Part shown: in pieces, positions 30,587-38,592 of the stretch
Position numbering within the stretch: the stretch's first letter is position 1
Layout: the number at the start of each line of letters is the position of its first letter
Virus record (IMG/VR): IMGVR_UViG_3300005663_000068
Location: 1 to 48,555 of that record
Source: a virus
DNA: 48,555 nt
Reading direction: 5' to 3' (one strand)
Notes under the pieces: model-generated
Seen by the model: the letters and a program-made list of their open reading frames with translations, nothing else
Told to the model about the DNA's origin: nothing
The model's database searches: none
Translations under genes and position numbers: made by a program

Positions 30587-30630
30587 CCTAAGATAGTTTC
30601 AATCGCTCTGCTGCCCTCTGTAGGGCCTTC

Positions 30631-30682
30631 GGGCCATAGCCCTATAATAAGCCACGTCGTGCCGACTACGTCCCTATGGCCC
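30631..30682 (-). terminator. Long-loop hairpin at the polymerase stop codon
   Basis: GGGCCATAG (ending in the polymerase TAG stop) pairs with CTATGGCCC 34 bases on. An inner CGTAGTCGGCACGACG segment can fold too, and GGCC-CGAA-GGCC follows. No U-run. It may protect the 3' end or reduce read-through into the P5 unit. Confidence 0.5.
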
Positions 30683-32638
30683 TCTAAGGGGCCTTGTGGT
30701 CCGCCAGCGCTCGAAATCAACCACATCCTCAAGGCCATAATCTATGTTCTTAGCCGCCAGCCCAGCCCCTTTCCAGTTCTTATCAGAGTATCCTGCACTA
30801 CATCTAATGGGGACACGTAGCTTGATGCGAGGATTCTCTAATAAATTGAGGATTGTAGGAATTAAATGCTTATCCTCTAGCAATTTGGTCGGCAGGCACA
30901 TTACTACGTCATCGTGAACCAGAGCGACAATGTATATAGGTGTTCCCTGTAGCTCAGCATGTAGCGCAACTACACGTTCCTTCATAAGATCTGCTGCGGT
31001 ACTTTGGCATAAAGTGTTAAATGCAATATGAGCCACCTTTCTAGGCAAATGGCGATGCCGACCGTATAGATTCCAGACGTAGCCCCTCTTACGTAAGGCA
31101 CTAGCTGCACTATTAGAGGTACGCTTCAGGTTCGGAAGCGTTTCGTGGTAGGTTTTGTATACATCTTCGGCACGTTGTTTGCAGAGCAGGTCAAACATAG
31201 GGGCTACTTCGGACTCATTTAGTAGCATCCCGTCAACCTCTGCCTGTATCTTCCCAACTACATCGGCATTAGCTGCTAGCCTCTCCGTCGCCTTCTTCTT
31301 ACCCATCCCGAAGGCCATGCTGAGGTTCAAAGTCTTGCCGGGACCTCTTGTTATGCCTACCATTTCTGCAACCCACGCATGAAAGTCCGTATTTGGATTC
31401 TCGTTATATGCTCTTATGCAAGTCTCATCGTTTATGTAGTGAACAATTATTCGGAATTCAATTTGTGAGTAGTCACAACTTAGGAAAGAGTACCCCTCGG
31501 GTGGTAAGATAAGTTCCTTAGCTGTCTTGTTTAGTTGCTGAAAGTTAGGCTCTTTACCTGACATTCTACCTGTTCGTACCACCTGATTATAGGTACCATG
31601 TAGAATGCAATCGTTATGCAACTCTTGATAAGGTCCGAGAAATAGGCTATTCAGTGTGCTAAGACTTCTGTACTCCTGAATTAAAGGTACCACCCCCTTC
31701 GGTGCGTGCGGATGGTGCGCATACTGCACTAACGCAGCCTTGTCGAATGAGGGGTTATGTGGCTTGGTTCCCGTCTTGTCATCCTCATTGGTCCAAGATA
31801 GTACAGGCAGCCCGTACGTACCACAGAGAACTTCGAAGCAATCTGTAGGACTGACAGGATTGAAGCTCCTACCTACTATCTCAGTAAGCTCCACGTCAAT
31901 TTGCAGTAACCTATTAAGAGTTTGGTATTCCTTGATTTTTAACTGCGTAGGATTTATACGCATACCCTTCTGTTCTATGTCAAACAGTACACGGGTGACC
32001 TGTATCTCAGTTTTGACAACCTCTTGACACTGTTCGGGTATACGGGATAGGATGTACTTGTAAAGTCTGCGATTAGTTATCACATCTTGGCAACCATACT
32101 CACCCATCAAGTCAGGAGGCACCACACCCCAGTCCTTATTCATACGTTCTAAGAAGTGCTCGAAGACTTTCTTAAGACGTGATATGTCTTCGTCAAGCCA
32201 TGCTTTGCTAAGTGCATCCAACCCGTAACCACCTCGCATGATTCTATCGCTGTCTACGATCTTGGCTAAGACGATTGTGTCTACAAGGTCACAGTGAAGG
32301 TCTCCGCCTATACAGTTCTCAAAAACATGTGCATCATATTTTACATGATGATTTACCCAGTTCTCACAAGTCCCTATAATCCATCGCAGCCAAGGGTATA
32401 CAGCATCCTTTGGCAGATTCTCCTTCCTATGCCCAACAGGTACATACCACGCTCCTGGTATCTCATCTGCTGTAATGCAGATGCCTAGTACATCGCAGCT
32501 ATGCCACGGGTTAAGGGAGTCTAGCTTAGGATTGCCAGAAGTAGTCTCGAAGTCTAAGAAAAGATGTTCCGAGTCTAGCAAGTCTGGCAACTCGTCTATA
32601 TGCTGAACTAACCGTCCGCCGTTTCCATATTCAAGCAT
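30674..32638 (-). CDS. Family A DNA polymerase with 3'-5' exonuclease domain
   Basis: Protein of 654 aa. The proofreading domain begins with LFLDFETTSG (ExoI, about 26-35) and has YDAHVFEN (ExoII) and YGCQDVITNRRLY (ExoIII). Polymerase motif A is CDYSQIEFRI (about 388-397). The O-helix is RGPGKTLNLSMAFG (about 431-444). Motif C is VHDDVV (about 574-579), with Asp in place of the usual Glu. The residue equivalent to E. coli Phe762 is Leu and that of Tyr766 is Phe. It is the replicative polymerase of the phage. Confidence 0.92.
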   Translation of the reverse strand: MLEYGNGGRLVQHIDELPDLLDSEHLFLDFETTSGNPKLDSLNPWHSCDVLGICITADEIPGAWYVPVGHRKENLPKDAVYPWLRWIIGTCENWVNHHVKYDAHVFENCIGGDLHCDLVDTIVLAKIVDSDRIMRGGYGLDALSKAWLDEDISRLKKVFEHFLERMNKDWGVVPPDLMGEYGCQDVITNRRLYKYILSRIPEQCQEVVKTEIQVTRVLFDIEQKGMRINPTQLKIKEYQTLNRLLQIDVELTEIVGRSFNPVSPTDCFEVLCGTYGLPVLSWTNEDDKTGTKPHNPSFDKAALVQYAHHPHAPKGVVPLIQEYRSLSTLNSLFLGPYQELHNDCILHGTYNQVVRTGRMSGKEPNFQQLNKTAKELILPPEGYSFLSCDYSQIEFRIIVHYINDETCIRAYNENPNTDFHAWVAEMVGITRGPGKTLNLSMAFGMGKKKATERLAANADVVGKIQAEVDGMLLNESEVAPMFDLLCKQRAEDVYKTYHETLPNLKRTSNSAASALRKRGYVWNLYGRHRHLPRKVAHIAFNTLCQSTAADLMKERVVALHAELQGTPIYIVALVHDDVVMCLPTKLLEDKHLIPTILNLLENPRIKLRVPIRCSAGYSDKNWKGAGLAAKNIDYGLEDVVDFERWRTTRPLRGP

Positions 32639-32841
32639 ACACCCAGCTCCTCATAAGTTACGTAGTACGCTTCGCCAACAACCTTCTCTAATGCTGGTGA
32701 CCAATCTCGTACCATCAACTCCCAATTTTCCGAGAAAGATGGCTTAATATGTTGCTGGCCTACTTCGCCCTCCTCACCGACTATCCTAACATAGCCTGTA
32801 GAGGATTGCTCAAACTCGTGAACCGTTCCGACTAACTCCAT
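32608..32841 (-). CDS. Hypothetical protein (77 aa)
   Basis: The ATG at 32841 follows AGGAG and overlaps the 3' end of the kinase-like gene. Beta-rich start (MELVGTVHEFEQSSTGYVRIVG) and acidic end. It overlaps the polymerase start by about 30 bp. Not recognised. Confidence 0.55.
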   Translation of the reverse strand: MELVGTVHEFEQSSTGYVRIVGEEGEVGQQHIKPSFSENWELMVRDWSPALEKVVGEAYYVTYEELGVCLNMETADG

Positions 32842-33340
32842 AATAAATCTCCTGTAAGAATGTGTCGCACTTGTCACGAAAGTCTATGTACTTCGATACA
32901 ATGTCTGCAATAGTTACATCATTGATATAAGGTGCCTTTTCCCAAGATTGGAAACCATAGTTCCAATCAAACCTGAGATCATTCCAGTGGTATTGACTAT
33001 GTACCTCATTAAATAATAAGCACCGCTCAAATTCTTCAGTGGATGAACTCCGGTCTCTAGCCAAATGTTTTTCAACAGTTATCAGCACTGTAAACGTCGG
33101 CACTAATCGCAAGTACCCATCAAGCGCTGCAAAGCTTTCGGGATACAATGGTGAGTCACCATTGATTACACCTATCCAATGGTACGTATCCCAAACGAAT
33201 CGAGGATGCGCCATAGAACAGTAGTCATTGAACGACATACCACGCTCTGGTGGCTTAGCTGGTACGTAGTGCAACAGGTCTGCGAGCTTATGTACTAAGG
33301 TAGTCTTACCAACTTTCGGTGGGCCTTCTACAATAATCAT
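32810..33340 (-). CDS. P-loop nucleotide kinase-like protein (dTMP kinase-like)
   Basis: Protein of 176 aa starting MIIVEGPPKVGKTTLVHKL, a Walker A within the first 14 residues as in thymidylate and deoxynucleoside kinases. A DTYHWIG segment and a LITVEKHLARDRS lid-like segment follow. With ThyX it would make dTTP precursors. The family is clear at the P-loop level; substrate is inferred. Confidence 0.75.
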   Translation of the reverse strand: MIIVEGPPKVGKTTLVHKLADLLHYVPAKPPERGMSFNDYCSMAHPRFVWDTYHWIGVINGDSPLYPESFAALDGYLRLVPTFTVLITVEKHLARDRSSSTEEFERCLLFNEVHSQYHWNDLRFDWNYGFQSWEKAPYINDVTIADIVSKYIDFRDKCDTFLQEIYYGVSRNGSRV

Positions 33341-33654
33341 AGTTGATACTCTTCTCCCTTTACATGATGATTTATAGGCTTAGTCAAACGAAATACAGCC
33401 GCAGTCTCGTGTGTACGAGATATAAGAAGGTTGAGGGATGCCTGCAAGGCTTCTTCGTTGCTGCAACCCATAAAATCTATCACGTCTCGCATATCTCTAA
33501 GAAGCGCTTGAGCCTGCTTGAACCTCATATCAGACTTCTTAATCATAGGTTCAAGACCTAAAATCAATTCACTAAGATTATCACAGATATACTTGAATGA
33601 ATTGCGTGCGCCTAGCCGTTGACTGCTACGTAGTTTCTGTGTTCTTAGGACCAT
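33337..33654 (-). CDS. Helical hypothetical protein (105 aa)
   Basis: Basic start (RTQKLRSSQRLGARNSFKYI), then long helices with QAQALLRDMRDVIDFMGCSNEEALQASLNLL. No family recognised. It is coupled to both the primase-helicase and kinase genes, so it may be a replisome accessory. Confidence 0.55.
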   Translation of the reverse strand: MVLRTQKLRSSQRLGARNSFKYICDNLSELILGLEPMIKKSDMRFKQAQALLRDMRDVIDFMGCSNEEALQASLNLLISRTHETAAVFRLTKPINHHVKGEEYQL

Positions 33655-33655
33655 C

Positions 33656-36466
33656 TCAAAACTCCTCCTTCACATGATCGGGTCTATCGACCAATTTGTT
33701 ATTAGACAGCATATCTTTAAGAAGATGGATAAAGGTTGCTGTCTTACGGTAGTATCTGTTGTGTCGTAGTAATGCGTGCTTCCTCACAAGTAACGATAGA
33801 AGTTGTTGTGCCTCTGTGCGCTCCCATCCGCACCAGTCTTGCAGGTCAATCAAGTCTATCTTGTTAGTGTGTAGCAAACTCTTTGCTAAGTCTATAGGGT
33901 GCGGGGTTGCTTCTAACTGGCTCTTGATAATCTTTGGATCAATTAGTGTCTCAGTTATTTTAACTGCCTCAGTGAAGTCCGCATAACCGAACACATCACT
34001 TGAGTACGTTTTCTCGAATAGCTCTGCAATAAATTGTATATGACAAGGGCGTACTACTATAGACTGCATATCCTCAGAGCAAGAGAATGTTCTAGCAGCT
34101 AAGCTTGCAGCCAAGCGTGCAAGCTTGAATCGCATAGAACCTTTGTCGATTAGTGGGATAACTTCCGTGAACATATCGCAGAGTTTAGTAGCTGCCTCAA
34201 GAACAGGTTGTGCAGGAATCTCTACTTGTCCTCCTTCCCTTGTCCACGCCCACAGGATAAGGGATCGGCAAGCTTCCGCAGTATATATGTGCTCAGTTTG
34301 CGGCCGACTTGATAGCAACTTATTAAGAATTCCAGCATCAATATCATTGGAGCTAAGAAGTACGCAATAATCGAACCTACGCACATCTTCAAGTCCTCCA
34401 ACCAATTCGTGTATGGCTTCGACTCCAAAATTGTAAGTAGACAACTGCTGATTGCTGCGAGGATTAGATAGAGCAATAATGCGCGTTCGAGCATGGGTCC
34501 GTCTCCGTTCAATCTTAGGGATTTCTGCAACACCGGATGACCGCATATCAGTCATCTTGGCAATAACCTCTGTACTAGCACCCTTCAACTCTTCCCAAAT
34601 AACTAAGCGTTTATCATGCGTCGGCATAATACCCCAACTGATAAACCACCTATTGCCAAACTGTTGACACCCGCCAAGCAGTCCAGCAACGCTTGCGTTC
34701 TTGCACTCAACCTTAACACCTAGCCCGTAGTGGTTCATTAAGTTAATAGCAGTTTCGGACTTGCCTTGTGAACTGTCACCAAGAATCAGAACTTCTACCC
34801 ACCCCTTAACACTTCTACCATCGAAGTTCAGGAAGAGTGGGCTATGGTAAGCTAAATCCACGGCAAGATGAAGCGCACGCCTTTGATAAATCCGTGTAAC
34901 ATTGGCTTCAAAGTCTTCATAGACGTTATTAAGCTTCTTACGAATACCTCCCACAGTCCACTCGTCCGGTTGAAAGGCTTTCAACTCTTCAAGATTTTCG
35001 CACTTGTACGTAGAGAGTGCGTCAACCGCAGGTTCATACCCTGAGATTAGAAGCGTAGATTGTTGTGTCTTAGGGTGTGGATATACTCGCCCAGTTAATT
35101 GATAGCTCTCGTTTAACTCCAGCCCCTCTCCTATACAGATTGCTGGCTGCACGACCTGATCGGCGGACCTGTTTGTAATCTCTAACTGCGGACTAACGCG
35201 GGCGTCCTCCGCGTTGTAATACGTCTTAGGTATTAGCTCCACTGCCACACAGCTTATAGGAATTCCTGCACCTCTCATCAGAGCTTCACGCTGAACTGAT
35301 CGAGAAGCGTTCACCATCTCTAGTATAGACGCAGACTCGATATGTAAGGTTGTCTTGTCTACTGCAAACACTGAGCATATAGTACATTCCTTCTGACTCT
35401 TATCACAAGCAATCTCTATGTCTTTAGGAATGATGTAAGGTGCAGTATCTAATACAGATATACACGCTTTCAAGGTTACTCGTTTCCCCGCGTACTCTGC
35501 CTTTGCAGCCTGAACCAGTTCTACAGATGCAGGTTCTTCGTCTTTTAGAACTTCGACTTGTTTTGGTATCCACTCTTCAACACCCTTCAACAAAGACTCT
35601 AAAGACTTACCCTCTGCAATGTAATCGTTTATGTCACCATGCGGATATTTGTCTATGTCAAGTGGTAACAAGAAGTTACCAACCCACTGTGCAGTTCTGC
35701 TTAAATGCAAGCACCTATCTTGCGCTGCACTCTGCCCTTGCGGGTCCACGTCCATACAGACGTAGACCTTCTTGCCCTTGAAGCTTTGCGTAAATTCCGG
35801 TGACCAGTTCCCCTCGCCCGCTGTCGTTGTGATTGCGCCGATATTGCATAAGTTAAGCTCCGCTGCTGCAACGATTGCCTTGATCTCTCCACCACATAAA
35901 ACGATCTCATCATAGCGTAGTTGTTCGATAGGGTACAGACGTATTTTTCCATGCCCCTTAGTGTTCCGCATTTTGTCCGAACCCGGAGCACCCGGTAGGT
36001 AACGTCGGATGTTGACATACTCACCCCCCTCGTTCTTGATTGGTATGGTAACTCGACCTTTACATTCTCCGAGTCTATACTGCCGGATGTGTTTATCATT
36101 GATACATCGCTTTCGTAGTTCTGAAAGAAGGGGTCCGGCGTTTGGCAAGCTATCATGGTATCGCTCCACAAGCTGAGGACTTATGATCTTGACTTCATCA
36201 AATGTATAACGAGTCTTCAGGTCTACAAGGATAACTGCGCGAGTAGTGTTTAACAGTCTCGCAAGAAAGGATATGAAGTCTCCACCCTTAGCCCCATCAC
36301 ACCCAGCAGTTTGACACTTGTATACATTCTTCTTAACATTGATTGAACAACTAGGCGTCTTGTCATCATGGAAAGGGCATTTACATTTTATCTCATCCTC
36401 ACTAGACCAGCTATAAGGATGACCGATCCGCTCAAGCTCTGCTAGGACACTGATCTGGGGAGCCAT
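33656..36466 (-). CDS. Primase fused to MCM-like AAA+ helicase
   Basis: Protein of 936 aa with three parts. Residues 1-60: CHC2-type zinc finger (CPFH at 30-33, Cys 51 and 56). About 185-290: TOPRIM (LCGGEIKAIVAAAE and VCMDVDPQG, then DINDYI). About 320-490: beta-rich OB-like region. About 510-800: AAA+ ATPase with Walker A GDSSQGKS (563-570), Walker B LVIWEE (621-626), a RIIALSNPRS sensor segment and an Arg-rich VRRFDYCV end, resembling MCM-type helicases. It would lay primers and unwind DNA. MCM-like rather than DnaB-like fusion is uncommon. A weak ribosome site precedes the ATG. Confidence 0.85.
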   Translation of the reverse strand: MAPQISVLAELERIGHPYSWSSEDEIKCKCPFHDDKTPSCSINVKKNVYKCQTAGCDGAKGGDFISFLARLLNTTRAVILVDLKTRYTFDEVKIISPQLVERYHDSLPNAGPLLSELRKRCINDKHIRQYRLGECKGRVTIPIKNEGGEYVNIRRYLPGAPGSDKMRNTKGHGKIRLYPIEQLRYDEIVLCGGEIKAIVAAAELNLCNIGAITTTAGEGNWSPEFTQSFKGKKVYVCMDVDPQGQSAAQDRCLHLSRTAQWVGNFLLPLDIDKYPHGDINDYIAEGKSLESLLKGVEEWIPKQVEVLKDEEPASVELVQAAKAEYAGKRVTLKACISVLDTAPYIIPKDIEIACDKSQKECTICSVFAVDKTTLHIESASILEMVNASRSVQREALMRGAGIPISCVAVELIPKTYYNAEDARVSPQLEITNRSADQVVQPAICIGEGLELNESYQLTGRVYPHPKTQQSTLLISGYEPAVDALSTYKCENLEELKAFQPDEWTVGGIRKKLNNVYEDFEANVTRIYQRRALHLAVDLAYHSPLFLNFDGRSVKGWVEVLILGDSSQGKSETAINLMNHYGLGVKVECKNASVAGLLGGCQQFGNRWFISWGIMPTHDKRLVIWEELKGASTEVIAKMTDMRSSGVAEIPKIERRRTHARTRIIALSNPRSNQQLSTYNFGVEAIHELVGGLEDVRRFDYCVLLSSNDIDAGILNKLLSSRPQTEHIYTAEACRSLILWAWTREGGQVEIPAQPVLEAATKLCDMFTEVIPLIDKGSMRFKLARLAASLAARTFSCSEDMQSIVVRPCHIQFIAELFEKTYSSDVFGYADFTEAVKITETLIDPKIIKSQLEATPHPIDLAKSLLHTNKIDLIDLQDWCGWERTEAQQLLSLLVRKHALLRHNRYYRKTATFIHLLKDMLSNNKLVDRPDHVKEEF

Positions 36467-36582
36467 CCGTGGAGACTTTCGCTATAGAATATAACAAGGT
36501 TCTGAAGAGTAAGAGCAGTTTACCGACATACTCAGGTCTATCGTCGGACATACTATACTCGAAAGCATAGCATACGTTACGA

Positions 36583-37383
36583 TCAATACTCTTCAGGCTC
36601 TCCCTCTACATTCGTCTCCTCGTAATCAGCGACAAGGGAAGATGAAGCATGAGCTTCTGCATAAGCCTCATGCAAAAGCTTATACATCTCGAAGACTTCC
36701 TTCGTAGGTACAAACGGATCAATGCCACTATCTCCAGGTGGATTGAAAATGTCGATACCATACCACTCGTTTTTCGAGTTACTCCGCGTCACAACTTGCG
36801 CCCCAAATTGCGTACTATAGATCGGCGCTTTGCGCATCTTGATAATCGCTGCAAATCTTTGCCCAACCTTATAGCCTGATCGTGAAAAGGAAAGCACAAC
36901 AGGGGTATCGTTTAACACACCTTCCCCCAAGATCATGCAAACAAAGTTAAGGTGTTCGCAGTTCCTACAATCGTCTCCGTCGATAACTTCGTTCCAAAGC
37001 TTCGGGTTTCGCGCTTTGACAAACAGAGGATCAGTCTGATCCGTTGTCCGTTCTACAATAGCGGGCGTACTGCCGATTGGTCGCCAGCAGATAGCTTCAG
37101 CATAGAAGAAGATGGGAGCAATATAGAAAGGCGTCCCCGTCTCACCCGGCTTGTCATGCTCATTCATAATGATACGAGAGATAAGAACCTTCTGTGGTGA
37201 AGCGTATACATCACCAAGGTTGAAGGTATTCTTAACGTCCCTATCTGATGTATCCTGTACAATCTTCAACATAGGTGGTACGATGAACTTCGCTAAGTCA
37301 TCAACACCTTTCACTTCTTCTCCCTGCAAGTAGTCAGGGAGAGCTAACGCACCTTGGTCTTGTTTTGTCAAATCGTCTGACAT
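36583..37383 (-). CDS. Putative single-strand-DNA-binding-like replication protein
   Basis: Protein of 266 aa. Starts with an unstructured head (SDDLTKQDQGALALPDYLQG), then FIVPPMLKIVQDTSDRD, a pattern seen in phage proteins encoded beside primase genes. A beta-rich core and a CRNCEHLNFVC Cys cluster follow. The C-terminal tail is acidic (EETNVEGEPEEY), as in T7 gp2.5-type proteins. SSB function is inferred from position and tail, not a known family match. Confidence 0.45.
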   Translation of the reverse strand: MSDDLTKQDQGALALPDYLQGEEVKGVDDLAKFIVPPMLKIVQDTSDRDVKNTFNLGDVYASPQKVLISRIIMNEHDKPGETGTPFYIAPIFFYAEAICWRPIGSTPAIVERTTDQTDPLFVKARNPKLWNEVIDGDDCRNCEHLNFVCMILGEGVLNDTPVVLSFSRSGYKVGQRFAAIIKMRKAPIYSTQFGAQVVTRSNSKNEWYGIDIFNPPGDSGIDPFVPTKEVFEMYKLLHEAYAEAHASSSLVADYEETNVEGEPEEY

Positions 37384-37416
37384 AATACTACACCTTTCAT
37401 AAAAAGTTACACGGGT

Positions 37417-37740
37417 TTATATAATAGCAATCGAATGTTCTCCGTCGTCATCCCGAAGCAGTAGCTTTCCACCACCAACTTTTGCCTTGACGACAAACGA
37501 ATAGACAGCCAACGCACGCCGGACCACTTCGGTCAAACTATCTGCTTGCGTCAAGTCGCGGAGTTCGGTTAGCTCTTGACGCACAGGTAAGCTCAGGTCA
37601 AGAGTCAGACGGGTTTTCTTGCTCATGGTCTGTTCATTTAGCTCCTTAGTTAGTTCAGGAAGGGTAAGTATCTCGCATCCGTACTCACGTTCTAGTGCCC
37701 AACACTCCTTTATTTCGGCAAGCAGTTCTTGCTTATTCAT
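37417..37740 (-). CDS. Ribbon-helix-helix (CopG-like) DNA-binding protein
   Basis: About 107 aa. The C-terminal 70 residues (KKTRLTLDLSLPVRQELTEL, SLTEVVRRALAVYSFVV, then KLLLRDDDGEHSI) match small ribbon-helix-helix proteins of the CopG/MetJ class. The N-terminal 40 aa are an extra helical region; an internal ATG at 37626 would give the bare RHH form. A dimer would bind DNA, maybe repressing this operon. No partner toxin is seen. Confidence 0.75.
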   Translation of the reverse strand: MNKQELLAEIKECWALEREYGCEILTLPELTKELNEQTMSKKTRLTLDLSLPVRQELTELRDLTQADSLTEVVRRALAVYSFVVKAKVGGGKLLLRDDDGEHSIAII

Positions 37741-38272
37741 CAACACACTTACCCTTTCTTAAACGTAACTCGTAAATAGGGTATGTTGTTTCAGGATCAA
37801 CACCCGGAGGTAAAGGTTTCCCTTCTTCTGCCAGCCTTGTAAGGTAGTCAACAAAGCTAGGCCAGTGCGTACGCATTACACCCGACTTAATCAGGCCTTC
37901 AGGCATCCCCATGAATGCGAGAAGCTCATCGTATTCGGGTGTGCCGGGTCGTGGGACTCGCCCTGCAAACTTAACTTGTGGTATTCCGGTGCAATGCTCC
38001 GTCTTAATCTTATCCGGAAAACTTGCGTCTGCGGCTGAGTGCTGCACCCATAAAATACAAGTAATGTCAGATGCACGCTTCTGCGCTTTCCGTGCGTCCT
38101 TTGCAGAATCCTCTAGTAGTTTACTTGCATCCCGAAGAGCATAGGCGTAGTCAGTTAACTCCCCTAAGTCCGTGCATGTACTGATAGCTTCAACCAGCTT
38201 TTTTGATCGTTGGTACAACTCTGCGTGCATCTGTTGCACAGCTTTGTAATACTCCACTACTTCTTGCTTCAT
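37733..38272 (-). CDS. Hypothetical protein (179 aa)
   Basis: N-terminal coiled coil (EVVEYYKAVQQMHAELYQRS, LRDASKLLEDSAKDARKAQKR), then a Pro/Gly-rich half with GTPEYDELLAFMGMPEGLIKSG and HWPSFVDYLTRLAEEGKPLPPG. The second half recurs in phage proteins near replication genes, but no function is known. Coupled to the RHH gene. Confidence 0.55.
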   Translation of the reverse strand: MKQEVVEYYKAVQQMHAELYQRSKKLVEAISTCTDLGELTDYAYALRDASKLLEDSAKDARKAQKRASDITCILWVQHSAADASFPDKIKTEHCTGIPQVKFAGRVPRPGTPEYDELLAFMGMPEGLIKSGVMRTHWPSFVDYLTRLAEEGKPLPPGVDPETTYPIYELRLRKGKCVDE

Positions 38273-38592
38273 TCTAAACCTTCTCCTATTGTCCGAGGGA
38301 TGTACTTCTGTAAATTGGCAGAAAACAGTAGCAGCCTTATCTGTCCGTATGCTGCTGCTATGCTCGCAACACTTACAGAGAGCGCCACAACTTTACCCGT
38401 TACAAGCAAGAAGTCTTTTCCAGGATCATAGTCGTATGTCTCTAGCTGTTCGATTACAACTTCTCCGAAGTGCTGATCGAATACACTACACCTTCGGGAG
38501 CCCTTACCAAAGACGTAGAGAAGTTCCCCGAAGCTTTCTACACCTTGTAGAGAGAACTTCACAGGCTCTAAGATAAACACTCGATTAGACAT
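38269..38592 (-). CDS. Hypothetical protein (107 aa)
   Basis: Beta-rich start (RVFILEPVKFSLQGVESFGELLYVFG) and a middle LLVTGKVVALSVSVASIAA segment, so a small beta-sandwich is likely. Overlaps the helicase stop by 8 bp. Not recognised; probably a replication-module accessory. Confidence 0.5.
   Translation of the reverse strand: MSNRVFILEPVKFSLQGVESFGELLYVFGKGSRRCSVFDQHFGEVVIEQLETYDYDPGKDFLLVTGKVVALSVSVASIAAAYGQIRLLLFSANLQKYIPRTIGEGLE

Noticed and set aside
36432-36551. 39-codon frame MSDDRPEYVGKLLLLFRTLL between the 36583 gene and the primase
   Set aside because: No ribosome site, large overlap with the primase start, and no translational coupling; left out as unsupported.
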